Origin: Epiperipatus broadwayi
Lineage: Eukaryota; Onychophora; Udeonychophora; Euonychophora; Peripatidae
Reading direction: 5' to 3'
DNA length: 64,000 nucleotides
NCBI GenBank assembly: GCA_028023455.1
Contig: JAQFVV010000036.1
Coordinates: 4,024,576 to 4,088,575, forward strand
How positions within the stretch are numbered: position 1 is the first letter of the stretch; every line of letters begins with the position of its first letter. The translations under genes and the position numbers were made by a program. The notes beneath the pieces are model-generated. The model saw only the letters and a list, made by a program, of their open reading frames with translations, did no database searches and had not been told where the DNA came from. Of the stretch, positions 1-12,800 are shown one piece after another.

Positions 1-640
1 GTAAAAAGTGGAAGAACAATGATGGCTTAATTTATTAGAATGGCAAGATTAGTTATTCAAATTAATAAAAGATATCAAATGTAGATAATTCAGATTTATG
101 TCCCAACAAGTTCTCATTTTTGATGAAGAAATGATCCACTGCAAGATGAAGTTCTCTTCAAGTTTAATTCAGTTTTTCTGATCTCTAGTCTTTTTTCTCC
201 ATATACAACCAACAAACTTGTTTATTTCATCCACTCGTCACATGTAGTTTTCTTTCTTGCAATCCAATTTAAGATTTCAATTTTTCATCTATCATCATCT
301 CTTGTAACCATATGATCACTCTAGTTCCATTTCAACTTAAAGTGATGTCAGTGATATCTGTTTGTACTCTCACTCTTCTTGTTATTCCTAAGATACATCT
401 CTTCGTAATTCATTGAATGGTCTGAAATCAATCTATAAGTAAGAACTGGTAAAACCCATTTACTTAAAAAAAACCTTCCTTTTCAAACACATAGACATAT
501 TACCTTTCTCAATGTTAGTCTTCTTGAAGTATCTATATAATCTAATCATTATTGTTGCATTTTGATTGGTAAAAATTTTGTATATACTGATAAAAGACTG
601 ATTTGTCTAATTCTAGATATTCAATTCATATTCCATCTTT
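1..640. other. AT-rich sequence with no recognised feature
   Basis: Presumably PDSS2 intron or upstream DNA. No exon, RNA gene or clear repeat is visible. Confidence 0.5.
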
Positions 641-779
641 TTTTCATACATTGGCTTGTCTACAATAGAAAATTTCATGGTCATTTTCTGCTTTTTTGTA
701 TCTGAGTATTTTTATATAGATATACAAATGATTATGATCAGACTAAACAACATTTTAAAATTGTCTTGAGAATCTTTAA

Positions 780-1690
780 TATTAGATTTAGTAAGCAATT
801 GAAAGATGAAAGTTTTGAGGATAAATTAGCAGGAAAAACAATTACTATATATTATGGATTCTTATTTTGGGAAAAATTGATATGGACATGAAAGCTTTCG
901 AATGAAGATATAGCAGAATTGGATTATATGTTGACTAAAAGAAAGTATGTATTTCAAGATTGTAATGTTAATAGATTCAATATAGGAAATGATCATCAAT
1001 TAAAGAGATTAAGATATGGTTTAATGAAAAACTAGAAAGATGAAAATTATTAAGAAAAACTATCAACAGTTGATAATCTTCAAAAACATTCCAGTGAATT
1101 GAATTAAAGTAGAACTGACAAATTGTTTTAAAATATTAACAGATTTTGAAAATGATTCAGACTTAAATGAAATCAATAAGTAAATAGCAGAAATAGTATT
1201 AAAAACTAAGAAAAATAACAAACAAAAAAGGAATGAATAATTGGTAAATTTTTTTCTTAGATGCAAAAATGTATGAAGAAAAGAAGGAATATGAACATTT
1301 TTTTAAATGATCCATTAAGTAGAAATGAATATCTAGAATTTTATAATTTAATAATGATTATTATACATTTAATAATAATAAAAGAAAATATAATTATGAA
1401 TTGGCAAAGAAAGCTATAGAAGAGACTAAACATCTCAAAAATATAAAACAGCATCTTGATATTAAAATGAAAGAAGGTTATTTCTGCAATAAGAAGAAAA
1501 GATTATTAATAAAGAACAAGGAAATAAAATATTTCCTACAATTATTAAATCTTCTGAGTTGCCGTCATTTTAAATAAAGAAGTGAGATGTGTAATTAAAT
1601 CTATCAAGAAGGGAAAAGCTCCAGGAAATGATGGAATTATTACTGATATTTTAAAAGAAACAGGTGACATAAAATTTAAAAAATGTTGGC
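780..1690 (+). pseudogene. Degenerate RTE/CFDP2-type LINE fragment (endonuclease tail and start of RT)
   Basis: Broken reading frames still show ELDYMLTKRKYVFQDCN and RFNIGNDH, typical of the end of an apurinic-type endonuclease domain, at about 915-1000. KAPGNDGIITDILKE, from the start of the reverse transcriptase, is at about 1615-1660. Many stops and frameshifts lie between, and the copy ends abruptly near 1690. It is an old dead element in the same orientation as PDSS2. The family assignment is from memory of craniofacial-development-protein-2-like RTE elements. Confidence 0.75.
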
Positions 1691-2310
1691 AAAGTTGTTG
1701 GAATTTTCACTTTTAAAAAACTTCTGTTTGATATATATTCTTCAAAATTCCTCTAAATTTGGTAATTTTATCTTGAAGCTTTTTTCAGGTAGTACATATA
1801 TTGATTTATTACGTAAAATATAGACATTTATATAAAGAAATTACTAATCTAAATATTTAAAGAGTGGTAGTATTAATGACATATCAATTGAATCAGAATT
1901 GAACTTCTAATTTCAAGGTGTTTACATTTTAATTCTCATCTATTTTAATGACATGATAGGAAATCTTTAAAAAGTTTCTGTGATCTTATATGAAACATCA
2001 ATAATCCACTTTATTATTCTACTCTAGAGCCATCTGTTATAAACTTCAGTTATCAATGGACGCTAATGATAGTGCCAATGAAATTTTTCCGACTAACTTT
2101 CAACTATTGGCCTTTAAGTGCTGGATGAATTGATTTAATAAATATATTAAATCTCTTTATAACTAAAAATTCAACTATGGACAGTTATTTCTTTAGACAT
2201 TAACTGATACATCTTTGAAAAAAATATACTTAAAACTACTGTCCTAATTTCCATCCATCTTTTATAAAGTAATTCTTGAACTCTGTGACAGATCAAAATT
2301 ATAAAAAAAG

Positions 2311-2506
2311 TTACACCACTAAACATCACATGATCACTATTTCTTATGCTAGCACATTACTGTTATTAAAACAGGCAAAACCCTCCATACAGTAGGGCCA
2401 CTCAGTGCCAACCAGAGTAATCAATGGATGCCAGAAGGCTTGTGCATAAAATCCCTATCTAGCACTTAGATCTGGTGCAGTGATCATGTGATGTTTAGTG
2501 GTTTAA
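2311..2506. repeat. Family A foldback element, internally deleted copy
   Basis: Terminal motif CACTAAACATCACATGATCA at the left is mirrored near 2484-2503. Inside is the family A arm: AAACAGGCAAAACCCTCCAT, a GTGCCAACCAGAGTAATCAA-like stretch, and GTGCATAAAATCCCTATCT. The usual second arm is missing. The outer ends occur alone at 50404-50455 and at the edges of copies near 48560 and 59600. Confidence 0.75.
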
Positions 2507-2518
2507 CACCAATCCTGC

Positions 2519-2907
2519 TTAATAGGATAGTGGTGGCTATGGTTGTTAAAGAGCCAAGGACACCAAAATGTATGGGTGCTGAACTGGGTTCAGACCCATA
2601 TGACTATATAAGCTATTGAGCTTAGATTGAAAATATTATTGTATTCATCTTTATAGTTTTGTAGTCAAGTAGACATAAAAGGCCGTTGCTGGAGGGTTGC
2701 ATTAGATCCTAAGATCTAGGTGCAGTGCTCTCAGATCCAAAGCTCCTCACTGATGAAGACCGCAAGCCAGAAACTAGTCTGGGGATATTGGATGAGTAGG
2801 CACTAGATAGGGATTTTATGCACAAGCCTTCTGGCATCCATTGCTTACTCTGGTTGGCACTGAGTGGCACCACTGTATGGAGAGTTTTGCCTGTTTTTAT
2901 AAAAGAA
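2519..2907 (+). repeat. Family A repeat, right half, with hammerhead-like module
   Basis: Starts in a tRNA-like stretch with GGGTTCAGACCC (about 2587), runs through the ribozyme-like module at 2744-2785, then the arm ending GGAGAGTTTTGCCTG. Together with 2311-2506 it may be one rearranged insertion. Confidence 0.7.
2744..2785 (+). ncRNA. Hammerhead-like module of family A
   Basis: Stem I TCCTCA (2744-2749), core CTGATGA (2750-2756), a weak stem II, GAA (2770-2772), self-complementary ACTAGT as stem III (2773-2778), C at the cleavage position (2779), and stem I return TGGGGA (2780-2785). The 10.1/11.1 pair is A opposite A and stem II has an A/C mismatch, so activity is doubtful in this copy. 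Confidence 0.45.
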
Positions 2908-2996
2908 GTTCCTAAATTCTCAGAAACCACTTCAATTATCTATATTTCAAGCCAAATTCAGCACTTCCTTTATTTCGCTGTAATATCTTATATAAA

Positions 2997-3332
2997 TGCA
3001 ATTTATCCACTCTACTTTGAACACTTTTTGGCAAAAAACCTTTTATTGTATATATATGCATACACAATCTTGATTATATTTATTTCAGTTTTATTATGTT
3101 TTGTTATATTTTATGATGTTTTTTTTAATTTTTTAAAAATTGTTTTATTAATTTTATCGTTTAAAGTTTTTTAATGTTATCATTTATATAGTTATGTATT
3201 TTATTTTGTTCATTATATCATAGTTCTGAAGAAGACTGCAGGACAGTTGAAACATAAGATTGTGTATACATATGTATACAATAAAAGACTTTTTGCTAAA
3301 AAGTGTTCATAATAGAATGAATAAATTGCGTT
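2997..3332. repeat. Inverted-repeat (foldback) element D
   Basis: Arm 2997-3074 is mirrored at 3255-3332. Both contain an AACACTTTTT block followed by TTTTATTGTAT and ACACAATCTT. The space between holds a CTGAAGA-hairpin-GAAAC motif at about 3227-3254. The 118-residue open frame across it is a repeat shadow. Confidence 0.75.
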
Positions 3333-3674
3333 TATATATTTCAAGCCATTATATGTTATCAACTGTCATTATTTAAGTATACAAGATTATATATGAATAT
3401 TGAGTTTTCTGCATGAGGACTGCTAAGACAATTAAAAAGTAGTAGCATATTATGACAAAGCGACTACTCGATCATCATCAATGATGGTGACATCACTCAT
3501 CATTTCTTTAATGCAATTTATTCTAGGATCTCACTGTTTAAGGTAATAATAAAAGAACTTCAACATTGTAATATGGTTGAAAAGTTTAAATTGCAAACAA
3601 TTATTAATTGTTATGTTAATAAAATGCACATAAATATTATTATTAAGATATATGCTTTTTAAATTTTGTTTTAG

Positions 3675-3809
3675 AGGATTTCTGTCTGAAGGAAAGAATA
3701 CTCAGCAGACCAAAAGTCTTGTGGTTCTTTTAGTTTGTAAAGCAACATGGCCTCTGTTAAATCATCGCAAACCTTCTTTTGAACTAGATGTCTGTAATAT
3801 TTACAACAG
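3675..3809 (+). CDS. PDSS2: PDSS2 exon (first visible; matches human exon 2 region)
   Basis: Acceptor TTTTAG before 3675 and donor CAG|gtattt at 3810. The exon encodes 44 full codons including SLVVLLVCKATWP and ends in NIYN. It starts with the last base of a split codon and ends with AG, which joins the T at 10554 to make serine. Human PDSS2 has LVVLLISKAAGP and GIYSCQR in the same places. An alternative acceptor two bases downstream (AGAG|GATT) cannot be excluded. No upstream coding exon was found in 1-3600. Confidence 0.9.
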
Positions 3810-6800
3810 GTATTTAATTTTGTCATTTTTTTTTAGTTGTTTAGCAATGTTTTGTTGTTTTTTTTTTGTGGAAGAATTACATACATTTTGGAGTTTTATA
3901 TTTCAGTCCATTCTATTGGTTAAGTATAGTATGCTTTTACAAAGTTCAAAAACTTTCAACTGCAAGGAACTATCAATGATGTTCAATTACATAATTGAAA
4001 TATTGTTTAACATATTTATATTTAAGATAGATTAGATAGTATATCAAAAAGACTCATTTAATTTATAAAATGAAGCTTCTAAATAAGAATGTCCAGTCTG
4101 ACTAGTTAGTAGAAGTCAATCTGGAATAGTTGTGTTTTTGTATTGGACTAGAGCTTTACCTTAAAATTCAAGAATTTATGGACCTAGGTTCGAATCCAAT
4201 GCTAGTACTGTCACTAGTCAGGCCAGCAACACCTGAAGAAGAGGGGAGAATACTCTCGAAACATTGCACATATACTAACCTGTTTGATGTGCTATTACTA
4301 ACAGTTGAATGTATTTGGAATATTTAAACAAAGTTAAATTTTTCTAAAGACATTCAATACGCATATTAGATGATGGAAATAATCCAATATAAAAATACAA
4401 GTAGAACACCATCATCACAAGCTTTTAGGAAAACAAGCTGGAATAGATTCTTTAATGCTGTTCAAGTAAGTCTTAGAAAGTAAATTTTAACAGAATTTTA
4501 ATGCTGAAAATAACTTAATACCGATTTCACGTGTTGAATCTTCAGTGGCATGTATTGCACATTTTCTGATAGCATTATTAAATTAAAATATATTTGTTTT
4601 TTGCAATTTCGAAATAAAATATGCAAAATTGCCTAAAAAAAAAAAAAAAGGAAGCTCTCATATTAAAAATGCAAATGCATTAGCATGTATTGGTGAATAT
4701 ATTGTAATTGGTTAGCTTACTTATGTTGAAATTATTTCAATTTAATTTAATTTTTATAGGACTACCTAACATTAAACATAGATTAGCTTATGTATGTTGA
4801 AATTATTTCAGTTTAATTTAATTTATATGGATACACCTGATCTTAAATATCAGGAAATAGACGCAAACATATATATAAAAACATTATTTGCTTTATTATG
4901 ATTATGATGACCACTACAGAGCCCAATTTGTAATATCTTTCTAGATCATAAAGAATGTAAGTTACTCTCAATGAATGAACATGGAATAAATATACTGATC
5001 AGACAATATTACAAATAAAGATATTAACACATTGTTTAACCCAATAACAAAATTATAATTCATTACAAAATATAATTGTCAGTCAAAATATAACTTTTTT
5101 TTTTTGTAATAATACCATATCTCTTATATATTATTGTTTTTGTTCACACACACGGAGGAAAACAATAATTATTTATAAAGTATCCAAGATTTCTTTGACT
5201 GATTTAAACATTAATCTTCCATTACATTTTATAATATTAATACAGTTTTATGATCGAATACATTTGCTATATAGAAACTCCTGGTCTTTAATACACTTAA
5301 AAAATATAATATTATGCATGGATGATCTTATAAGTATAAGATAATTGTTTAACTCGTAAGTTTCCTAACCTAGAAACATGCATATATCTAATGTGAGATA
5401 AATATAACTGCTACACCTTTCTACAACAGTAATTCTAAGGAATGGCCACTTCAGGTCCGAATTCCAATTTAATAAAACTACAACTTCACTACAGAAATGG
5501 CTCAAAAGAGTCCGATCCTTAATTTGATAGCACAAAATCTGAATGAATTCTGCCGTGTAAATATATAAATATTTTAATTATTCAATAGTGACAAACAAAT
5601 GCATATATATTATAAGCCCATCTACACAAAATCTTAATTTACAACAAACTGACAATCATGCCTCTAGCTTTATTTAATGACTTCTGGTTCTTCAATTTGT
5701 GTAATAAAGTTTTCTATTTTGTGATACTATATTATTAATAAGTCTTATCATTTTTTTCTTATTTGGGTATTATTTTAAGTAAAGTTTGCTATACTTCATC
5801 AAATAATCAATTAATTTGCATTACCATGGCATTAAAACTAACGATAATTAGATGCAGTTAGTACTACTTTTTAAATTAAACCACTGAATACTTCTTAAAA
5901 GTTTTTTTTCATACAACTATTTGTATTATAAAGTTAAAGTAAGCAATTGCACCATAAAGAACTTAGATAATGCCTTGTTTAGTTATTATTCCAATCATAT
6001 TAATCAATTTCTTTGGTACATCAAATATATTTAGACCACCTCAGATCTCATTCGTTTAAATGTCTTCACACTTTTTAAACAAAAAACATTAAATGATGAC
6101 TGAAAGATTGCTTTATGTTATCATGCAGTATTATTTTCAGAGTTTGAGTGATTTTTGGCTTGAAATCTATTTACTAACTGTGAAATTTTTTGTCAACAGA
6201 TGCTTTATACTTTCTAAAATATACTGCTCAAACCTTTGCCATGCCATGAAAGCAATTTCTCTTTTTAGCAGATATTATTCTATAATGGTAATAACAATTT
6301 GGTATCTATATTTAATGATGATACCATCTAAATCTATGGCCTTAATATTTGTCAGACATCTGATAGCCATTCAAATTATGATTCAAAATACGCATGAAAT
6401 ATTTCTACTTTTCTATATTTTTTGGGTGTGTGTGTGTGTGTATGTGTGTACAATCTGCAGTCTTATGTCTACATTCTTTAGTGGTTTATTACTGTAAAAC
6501 TGCTTCTGGGTTACCCTCTTTGTTGCTCCCAGAACTAGCCACCGATTGTTCTTCCTATCAATCTCATTTATCTTTTATGAATCTTCGCTCTATTTTTTAT
6601 TTATATCTGACGACTCCGGTTAATGTTAATTTTGCTTTACTTTAACCTTTTTTTGATCTAGACTGTCCATCATTTCTTGGCAAACCTAATCTTCTTTACC
6701 TTGATCTCTTAAACCAAGAATAATATCAGTTTTGTAATGAATATATTTAAATCATAATAAATTTTATATATTTTTGTTTGGGATTTTGATTTCATATGCT

Positions 6801-9800
6801 AGTTTATAAAAAGTTAATATATATATATTGAAATGGTACAGAGAATTGGGGTGAACCTGAGGTGATGGGAAACCATCATTATCCCTACATAAACAAAATA
6901 TAAAATTAAATAGAAAAGGAGTGTGCATGAGAGATCAATACAGAACTAACTATAAGTTCATCATCATTGCACAAAAGTAATAATCCTTCATCATCATGAA
7001 TGATCAACAATAAAAACAAATAAACAGTCAATCTTGTGACTGGATTTGAAATAATCTACTATAAACCAGTTTAATTATTTAGCTCTTGCCAGCTTGAGGT
7101 AGATTATTTAAATAATAATTTGGATTCACAAACTTAAGTGCTAATCCATAAGAATATAACAATTAAAAAAACAATACTAGGATACTAAAATATGCTGATC
7201 ATCATCAATGCTTTAGCCATTTAGTTCCATTAATGTACTGGTCAACTATAAACTTAATTTCTAAATAAATAATTAAAATGAAATGTAGTGCATGGACTTT
7301 AAAGAATATCTTCTTTGCGCCATCCAACGTTAAAAAAGTAACGAAATCATCAACAGGATACCTATAAACACTAAATATAAACTTTTATAACAGATTGTTA
7401 TCCACGAATCCAGATCAATGAGTGAAAGCTCTATAACTGTTACTGTGAGCAAGAGATATAATAATTTATAATATTTTAGGATTAAATAAATTCACTGGAA
7501 TAACTGCCAAGTATGCTATAAATATAAATTTGACATTTTGATTTTGATTAATACAAAAAAAGAAATAAGCTATTACATTGTGACTTACAAATATGTCTTA
7601 TTAGGTTTACTTAAAACACACCTATATATAAGCATATAGATGTGGTATAATAATTTATGAACATATTTGAATTGTCATAAACCTGTAAGTGAAATTCATT
7701 TTTATAATACATAATTAATGACTGATTTAACATATATGTATGTGTGTATGGAAATGTGTACACACACTGGCATTTATAAAAAAAATAAGCGTAATTAAAT
7801 ATATTTTCTCAAGATATAATTAATTCAATGTCAAAAAACATATATACATAATTAATGCACACATGTGTATGTAAAAAAATAGATAGTATAAGTCAAAGTT
7901 ACTAATTAATTCATTATTTCTAATGGGAAAAAAAAAGTTTTTCTTTTACTTTTTTAAAAAATATATATTCCTTTTTTTGACAATTCTTTATCAAAGTTTT
8001 ACTTTTCAGGTTACTCTTAATTAATTATAAACATTTTTAAGAATATTCTAGCAAGTTCTTTTGTTCTCTAATCTAGAAAAATTTTTGGAGTTTACTTTTT
8101 TTTTTAATTTCAAAATAAAATGGTCATTTTCAATAAAGAAAGTTTTATATAAAATTGAAGTCCTTGTGGCCTCATTTAAAAAAAGAAGATTCACAGAGTT
8201 TTCCTCTCTCTTTTCTTTTATAAATAATAATGGGATCAGTAATCTTCTAGTCACAAATGTCATTTATTATTTTTCTTTCCTTGTTTTATTTTTAATTGAC
8301 AAACGTTATTTATTTTTAAAAACTTGTAATTTTAACTCATTTTCAAGAAATTATTTATATCATTCTTCATATATAAAACTCTCTACTCACCAGCTGTACT
8401 TTATATATATAAGACACTATCTTTATCTGCTTTTCTGCATATAAATAAAACAGTATACATTTAAACTAATTCTTCAACAAACTGGTGGACTTTTGGTAAG
8501 CTGGTCCCTTCTAAAACAGTTAGCTTATTGTCATCTTTGGGAAAGGTATAATCTAGTAACTGGTGGACTGCACTGAACTCTTTTCAGTCTTTATGTTGTC
8601 TAATACACACATATATGGGCTGTGAATCATATAAAAACTGGGTTTGTTGCCATGTAAATCCAAACTACCATTGTGAATTAGCAGTGGCTGGATACATTGT
8701 CTCTTGCCTTCAGTTATAACATCATAGTCATTATGCTGTCATTATCTGTGAAACTCCATCTAATCATTTTTTTCAACTTTTTTATAGTCAAGATGGAATT
8801 TTAAAAAAAACATTAATTAAAAGTAAGTTTTCTTTATCTTGATTGAAAAAAGTTAATGAGTCTTTTCAGTTTATCTTAATCTTTTCAAAAACAACTTTGT
8901 ACGATTTTTATCAAAATATGTTATATAAACTTTAATTAAAAAAATTTCTTTAATCAAAATAGATAGTGGAATTTTATAATTACCAGTATATCTATTGTAA
9001 CATAAAAACATGCTTGTGTTTAATTTCAAAATGAGAATTAATAAAATATTAATTAGATCTTTCTAAAATGTTTAATTTATAGTAATTAAATTCAAATTAT
9101 TTAATCCTTAACTGTTATTCCAATGTAATATAAAAAATATTTACAAAAAATGTTTGTTTGGGTTTATTTCTACTTTTCCTTTCAATTTTAGATATATACA
9201 TGCACACAGACTACTATGTTGTATGCCACGAGGCATATAACCATCTCAATATATTGTTTAAATTAAAATTATTATAAAAATTGGGGGAATAGATTTATAT
9301 TGTTAAATTATTGAAGATTCTCTTACAAACAATGCCATTTCCTGCAAGCACTTAAGAATAAAATAGAATTTTATTTTGTTTTGTTTTTTTAAGTTTTTGT
9401 TTTCAGATTCTTTTGTTTCACCAAATCTTTTGTATGGTAATATTTTTTTATGAATGCATTAGTTTTTAATGAATATTTATTATCTTCTGATAATTTTTTT
9501 TATACAATATCTGTACTATATTTTTTTTTTTTCTGGAAAAATTATTAAAATATTTTTTTAAAAGTTAAACTAAAATTGTAATAATCAGGCATTGGTGTTA
9601 CAAAAGTTGGTTTGTTTTTTTTTTTTAAATCATAATCTTTAAAAAAATATATGTCAAAGATCAATAATCAACTGGAATTGTGATGATCTGTTTAGTAAAA
9701 AGTTCAATGGCTAATATTTTCCATATAAATTGGTTTGTTTTGATGAATATTTTGAAAAAGAAAGATACAGTTTGTAGTGGCTAATGCATTAGTATAAGAT

Positions 9801-12800
9801 ACCCTTGATATGAAATTTATATTTGGAGCTGGAAGTTTTTTTTCAACAAATTCATAATCATTTCATTAAAGTAAATTAATATCTATTTTTAACTTGAAGG
9901 TAAAAGTCTCAGGAAATCAAGTTTAATCAAATTAATCATGTTTTGTCCATAACAAAAAAAAAAAAAAACATGATTGTAATGTAATGTACCTTTCTATCAG
10001 TGAAAGTAATATTACTTATCTTCAGGAACCGAGTTAATGTTATAGCAGGTTAGGTCCGGCTTATTAGGCAAATCATATGTGAGGCAGAAAATATTTGAGA
10101 AAAGTTGCTCTTTATAACTAGGATTGATATTTAGTATAAATATTTGTGTGGAATTCTTTTGACAATAAAATGTTAATATATGAAGGAGGTGTTTATTGCT
10201 TTAAATTTGCAAATGAGAGAAAACTTAACAAGATGTAAGCAAAGTTATTATTTGGGAAGAAAATGAATGAAAGTGAAAGAAACATTTTGAAGAAAGATAA
10301 AAAGAATAAAAATGTATAGGAAGTTCTGTTATGAAAAAAGAAATAAACCAAAAAACACACACACGCACATTGAGTTCCTGATACTAATATAAATTTGACA
10401 GATAATAAATATGAACATTGGAGTATTCATCAAGAAATCATGCTAATTTCATTTAGATTACAATCGTCTTAATTGCTTGTTTGCATTATCTAATATTAAG
10501 TATTAATTTTATTTAGTTTTAATTTGCTGTTCTTTTTTTTTTTTCATTACTAGTCAGCGAATGCTTGCTGAACTAACAGAAATGATTCATACATCTTCTA
10601 TGATACATAAAAGTGTAGTGAATTTATCAGGATTAAATGCTGAAAATTTTATTAGAGACATGCAAGTTGGCAATAATATGGCTGTATTAAATGGAGATTT
10701 TTTGCTAGCAAAGACTTCTATCGAACTTGCCCGATTTAAAAATGATAAGGTATGAATTTTTTTTTAGTTTGTCTAATTTTTCAGTCAAATTTTTACTGAT
10801 ACTTTTTATTTCGTATTAATAAGCCAAGTTAATGAGTATTATATATTCTCGAAAAAACAAAAAAATTAAAATCTTTGTGTTTAGATCTTATTGGATCTCG
10901 CTGTAACTGCAATAATAGTAAATTAACAAAATCCTAAAATAAACAATAATTTGTAACAGGAAGAATCTTATAACATAATAATTACTGCATGCCACAAAAT
11001 GAAGTTAATTAATCGTAAAAAAATTTTAGATCACAAATAGGCTTATATTTTTTGTTTCTATATAGAAAACATTTAACAAATCCAGCTAGGCATCCAGTCA
11101 ATGGTTTATGGTTTCAGATTAATCTGGATTGATCAGATTAGAAAAAGTATGGTTGTAATATCATGTAGCTTTCATTATTTGTGAAAAAAGTATGATTGTA
11201 ATATCACGTAGCTTTCACTATTTGTGAAGGGAGTTCACACTTCTGCGGCACTGTATCCATAGTCATCTTTTTTTATATTTTGTATTGGATATATTTAAAT
11301 ATCATTATATTTAAATACAAGTATCTTATCTATACTAAACTTAATGTAATTAGAAGGGGTTTGAACCCAGACTTTCAATGAGCTCCCTACATCTATCCAC
11401 TCCATCTTATACCACTGATACGCATGATCACATACATGTGAAAAAGATAAATACTCTCCAATATCCGTATTTCATGCTGAACCAGCACTCATCAGTTGGA
11501 CCAGATCATCATCTCCCACATATATATAATCAGTGCACAATTTATATTAAGATAGCAAATCTTCAAACTTTAATGGACAGACTTCAATCTTCTCTGCCCT
11601 CCAACTCTTCAGGCATCCATATCATTGAAAATCTGATGATGGAATGTTCAAAGCCCTTTTGCCAATATTATTGTCATATTCATGTTGACTTTAAGTCACT
11701 CTGATGCTTCACATATAGGATTTTAATATGTCCATTCAAATACATTGAAGAGGGATGGACAGAATACAGGCTGAGTATGTAATATATAAATACAAGATTC
11801 TTGTTTATACTGAACTTAGTTTAATTAGAAGGGATTTGAACTCAGACTTTTAAGCTCCCTTCAGCACGAAATATGTATATTGAAGATTATTTATCCTTTT
11901 CACATGTATGTGGTCATATGTAATAGGTATAGGAAGCTTGAAAGTCTGAGTTCAAATCTCTTCCAATTAAATATCATTATGCAATTATTTAATAATATAT
12001 ACATATTATTCCTAAAAAATAATATTTTACATTTCATTAAATATAATACTTCATTGGTTATTTCATACTGATCCTTCTAATAATCTTTTTGTTGAGTTAA
12101 TTTTTTTTTTTTTTTTATTAAAATTATAGAATTATATCTTTTCTTACGAATAATGTTACCAGTCAAATGATTGTCTCTATTTATTCATAATAGAGATGAA
12201 ATAGCCAATATGAAAGGTCTGGATTAGATGAAATGTCAGAATTAGAGGGAAATGAGTTATTTAACAACAAAGATGAAGAAAGTAATAAGGAAAATGAAAA
12301 TGTGGAAAGAGTTGAAGACAATGATACATAAACTTTGACGAGGATAAAACATTTCAATAATAAGGAGAAAGAAAATATTAATATATATATAATGATATTA
12401 TAGAAACTAATGACAATGAGTTTGAAAATGTTGGAAAGAACTGAAGATGATGATGACATAAACTTTAATGAAGGAAAATCAATTTCTTCCGCTTTTCACA
12501 TAGTAGTCAAATGATTGTTAAACATAATTTGTCTGTGTTTAATCTTGAAGGTTTTTATTTATCAATAATAATTTCTTGTTAACAGTTAGTGTTTTAACAG
12601 TTATTTGATCCTGAGCCGATCTGTTTAGCAGATGTTCTTTCTACTGGAGTACTGCTTCTTTTACCAAATTGGTTTTACATTACAAGCTTATTCTGAAATA
12701 TTGTTTTGGAAGCTCTTCCTTTTGCCTATACTTCTAGCATGGTGCTTATCGTTGTCATAACACATTGATTTAACACCAAGGACTTACTGTGAAATATTTT

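Noticed and set aside
2818-3174. 118-residue open frame starting MHKPSGIHC
   Set aside because: It is the family A arm read through into AT-rich sequence; the same start recurs in other family A copies.
1-3600. Missing first exon of PDSS2
   Set aside because: Looked for the LLSDELSNIA-type and HPLL-type segments on the + strand and found none, so the exon is probably outside the window.
4213-4250. S2 as a hammerhead ribozyme
   Set aside because: CTGAAGA, a hairpin and GAAAC are present, but an unpaired A precedes stem II and no convincing stem I or stem III could be drawn in any copy.
6093-6497. 134-residue open frame
   Set aside because: Phe/Leu/Ile-rich translation of AT-rich intron including a GT microsatellite; no domain or splice context.
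8061-8444. 127-residue open frame
   Set aside because: Low-complexity T-rich intron partly inside repeat S5; both strands are open, as expected by composition.
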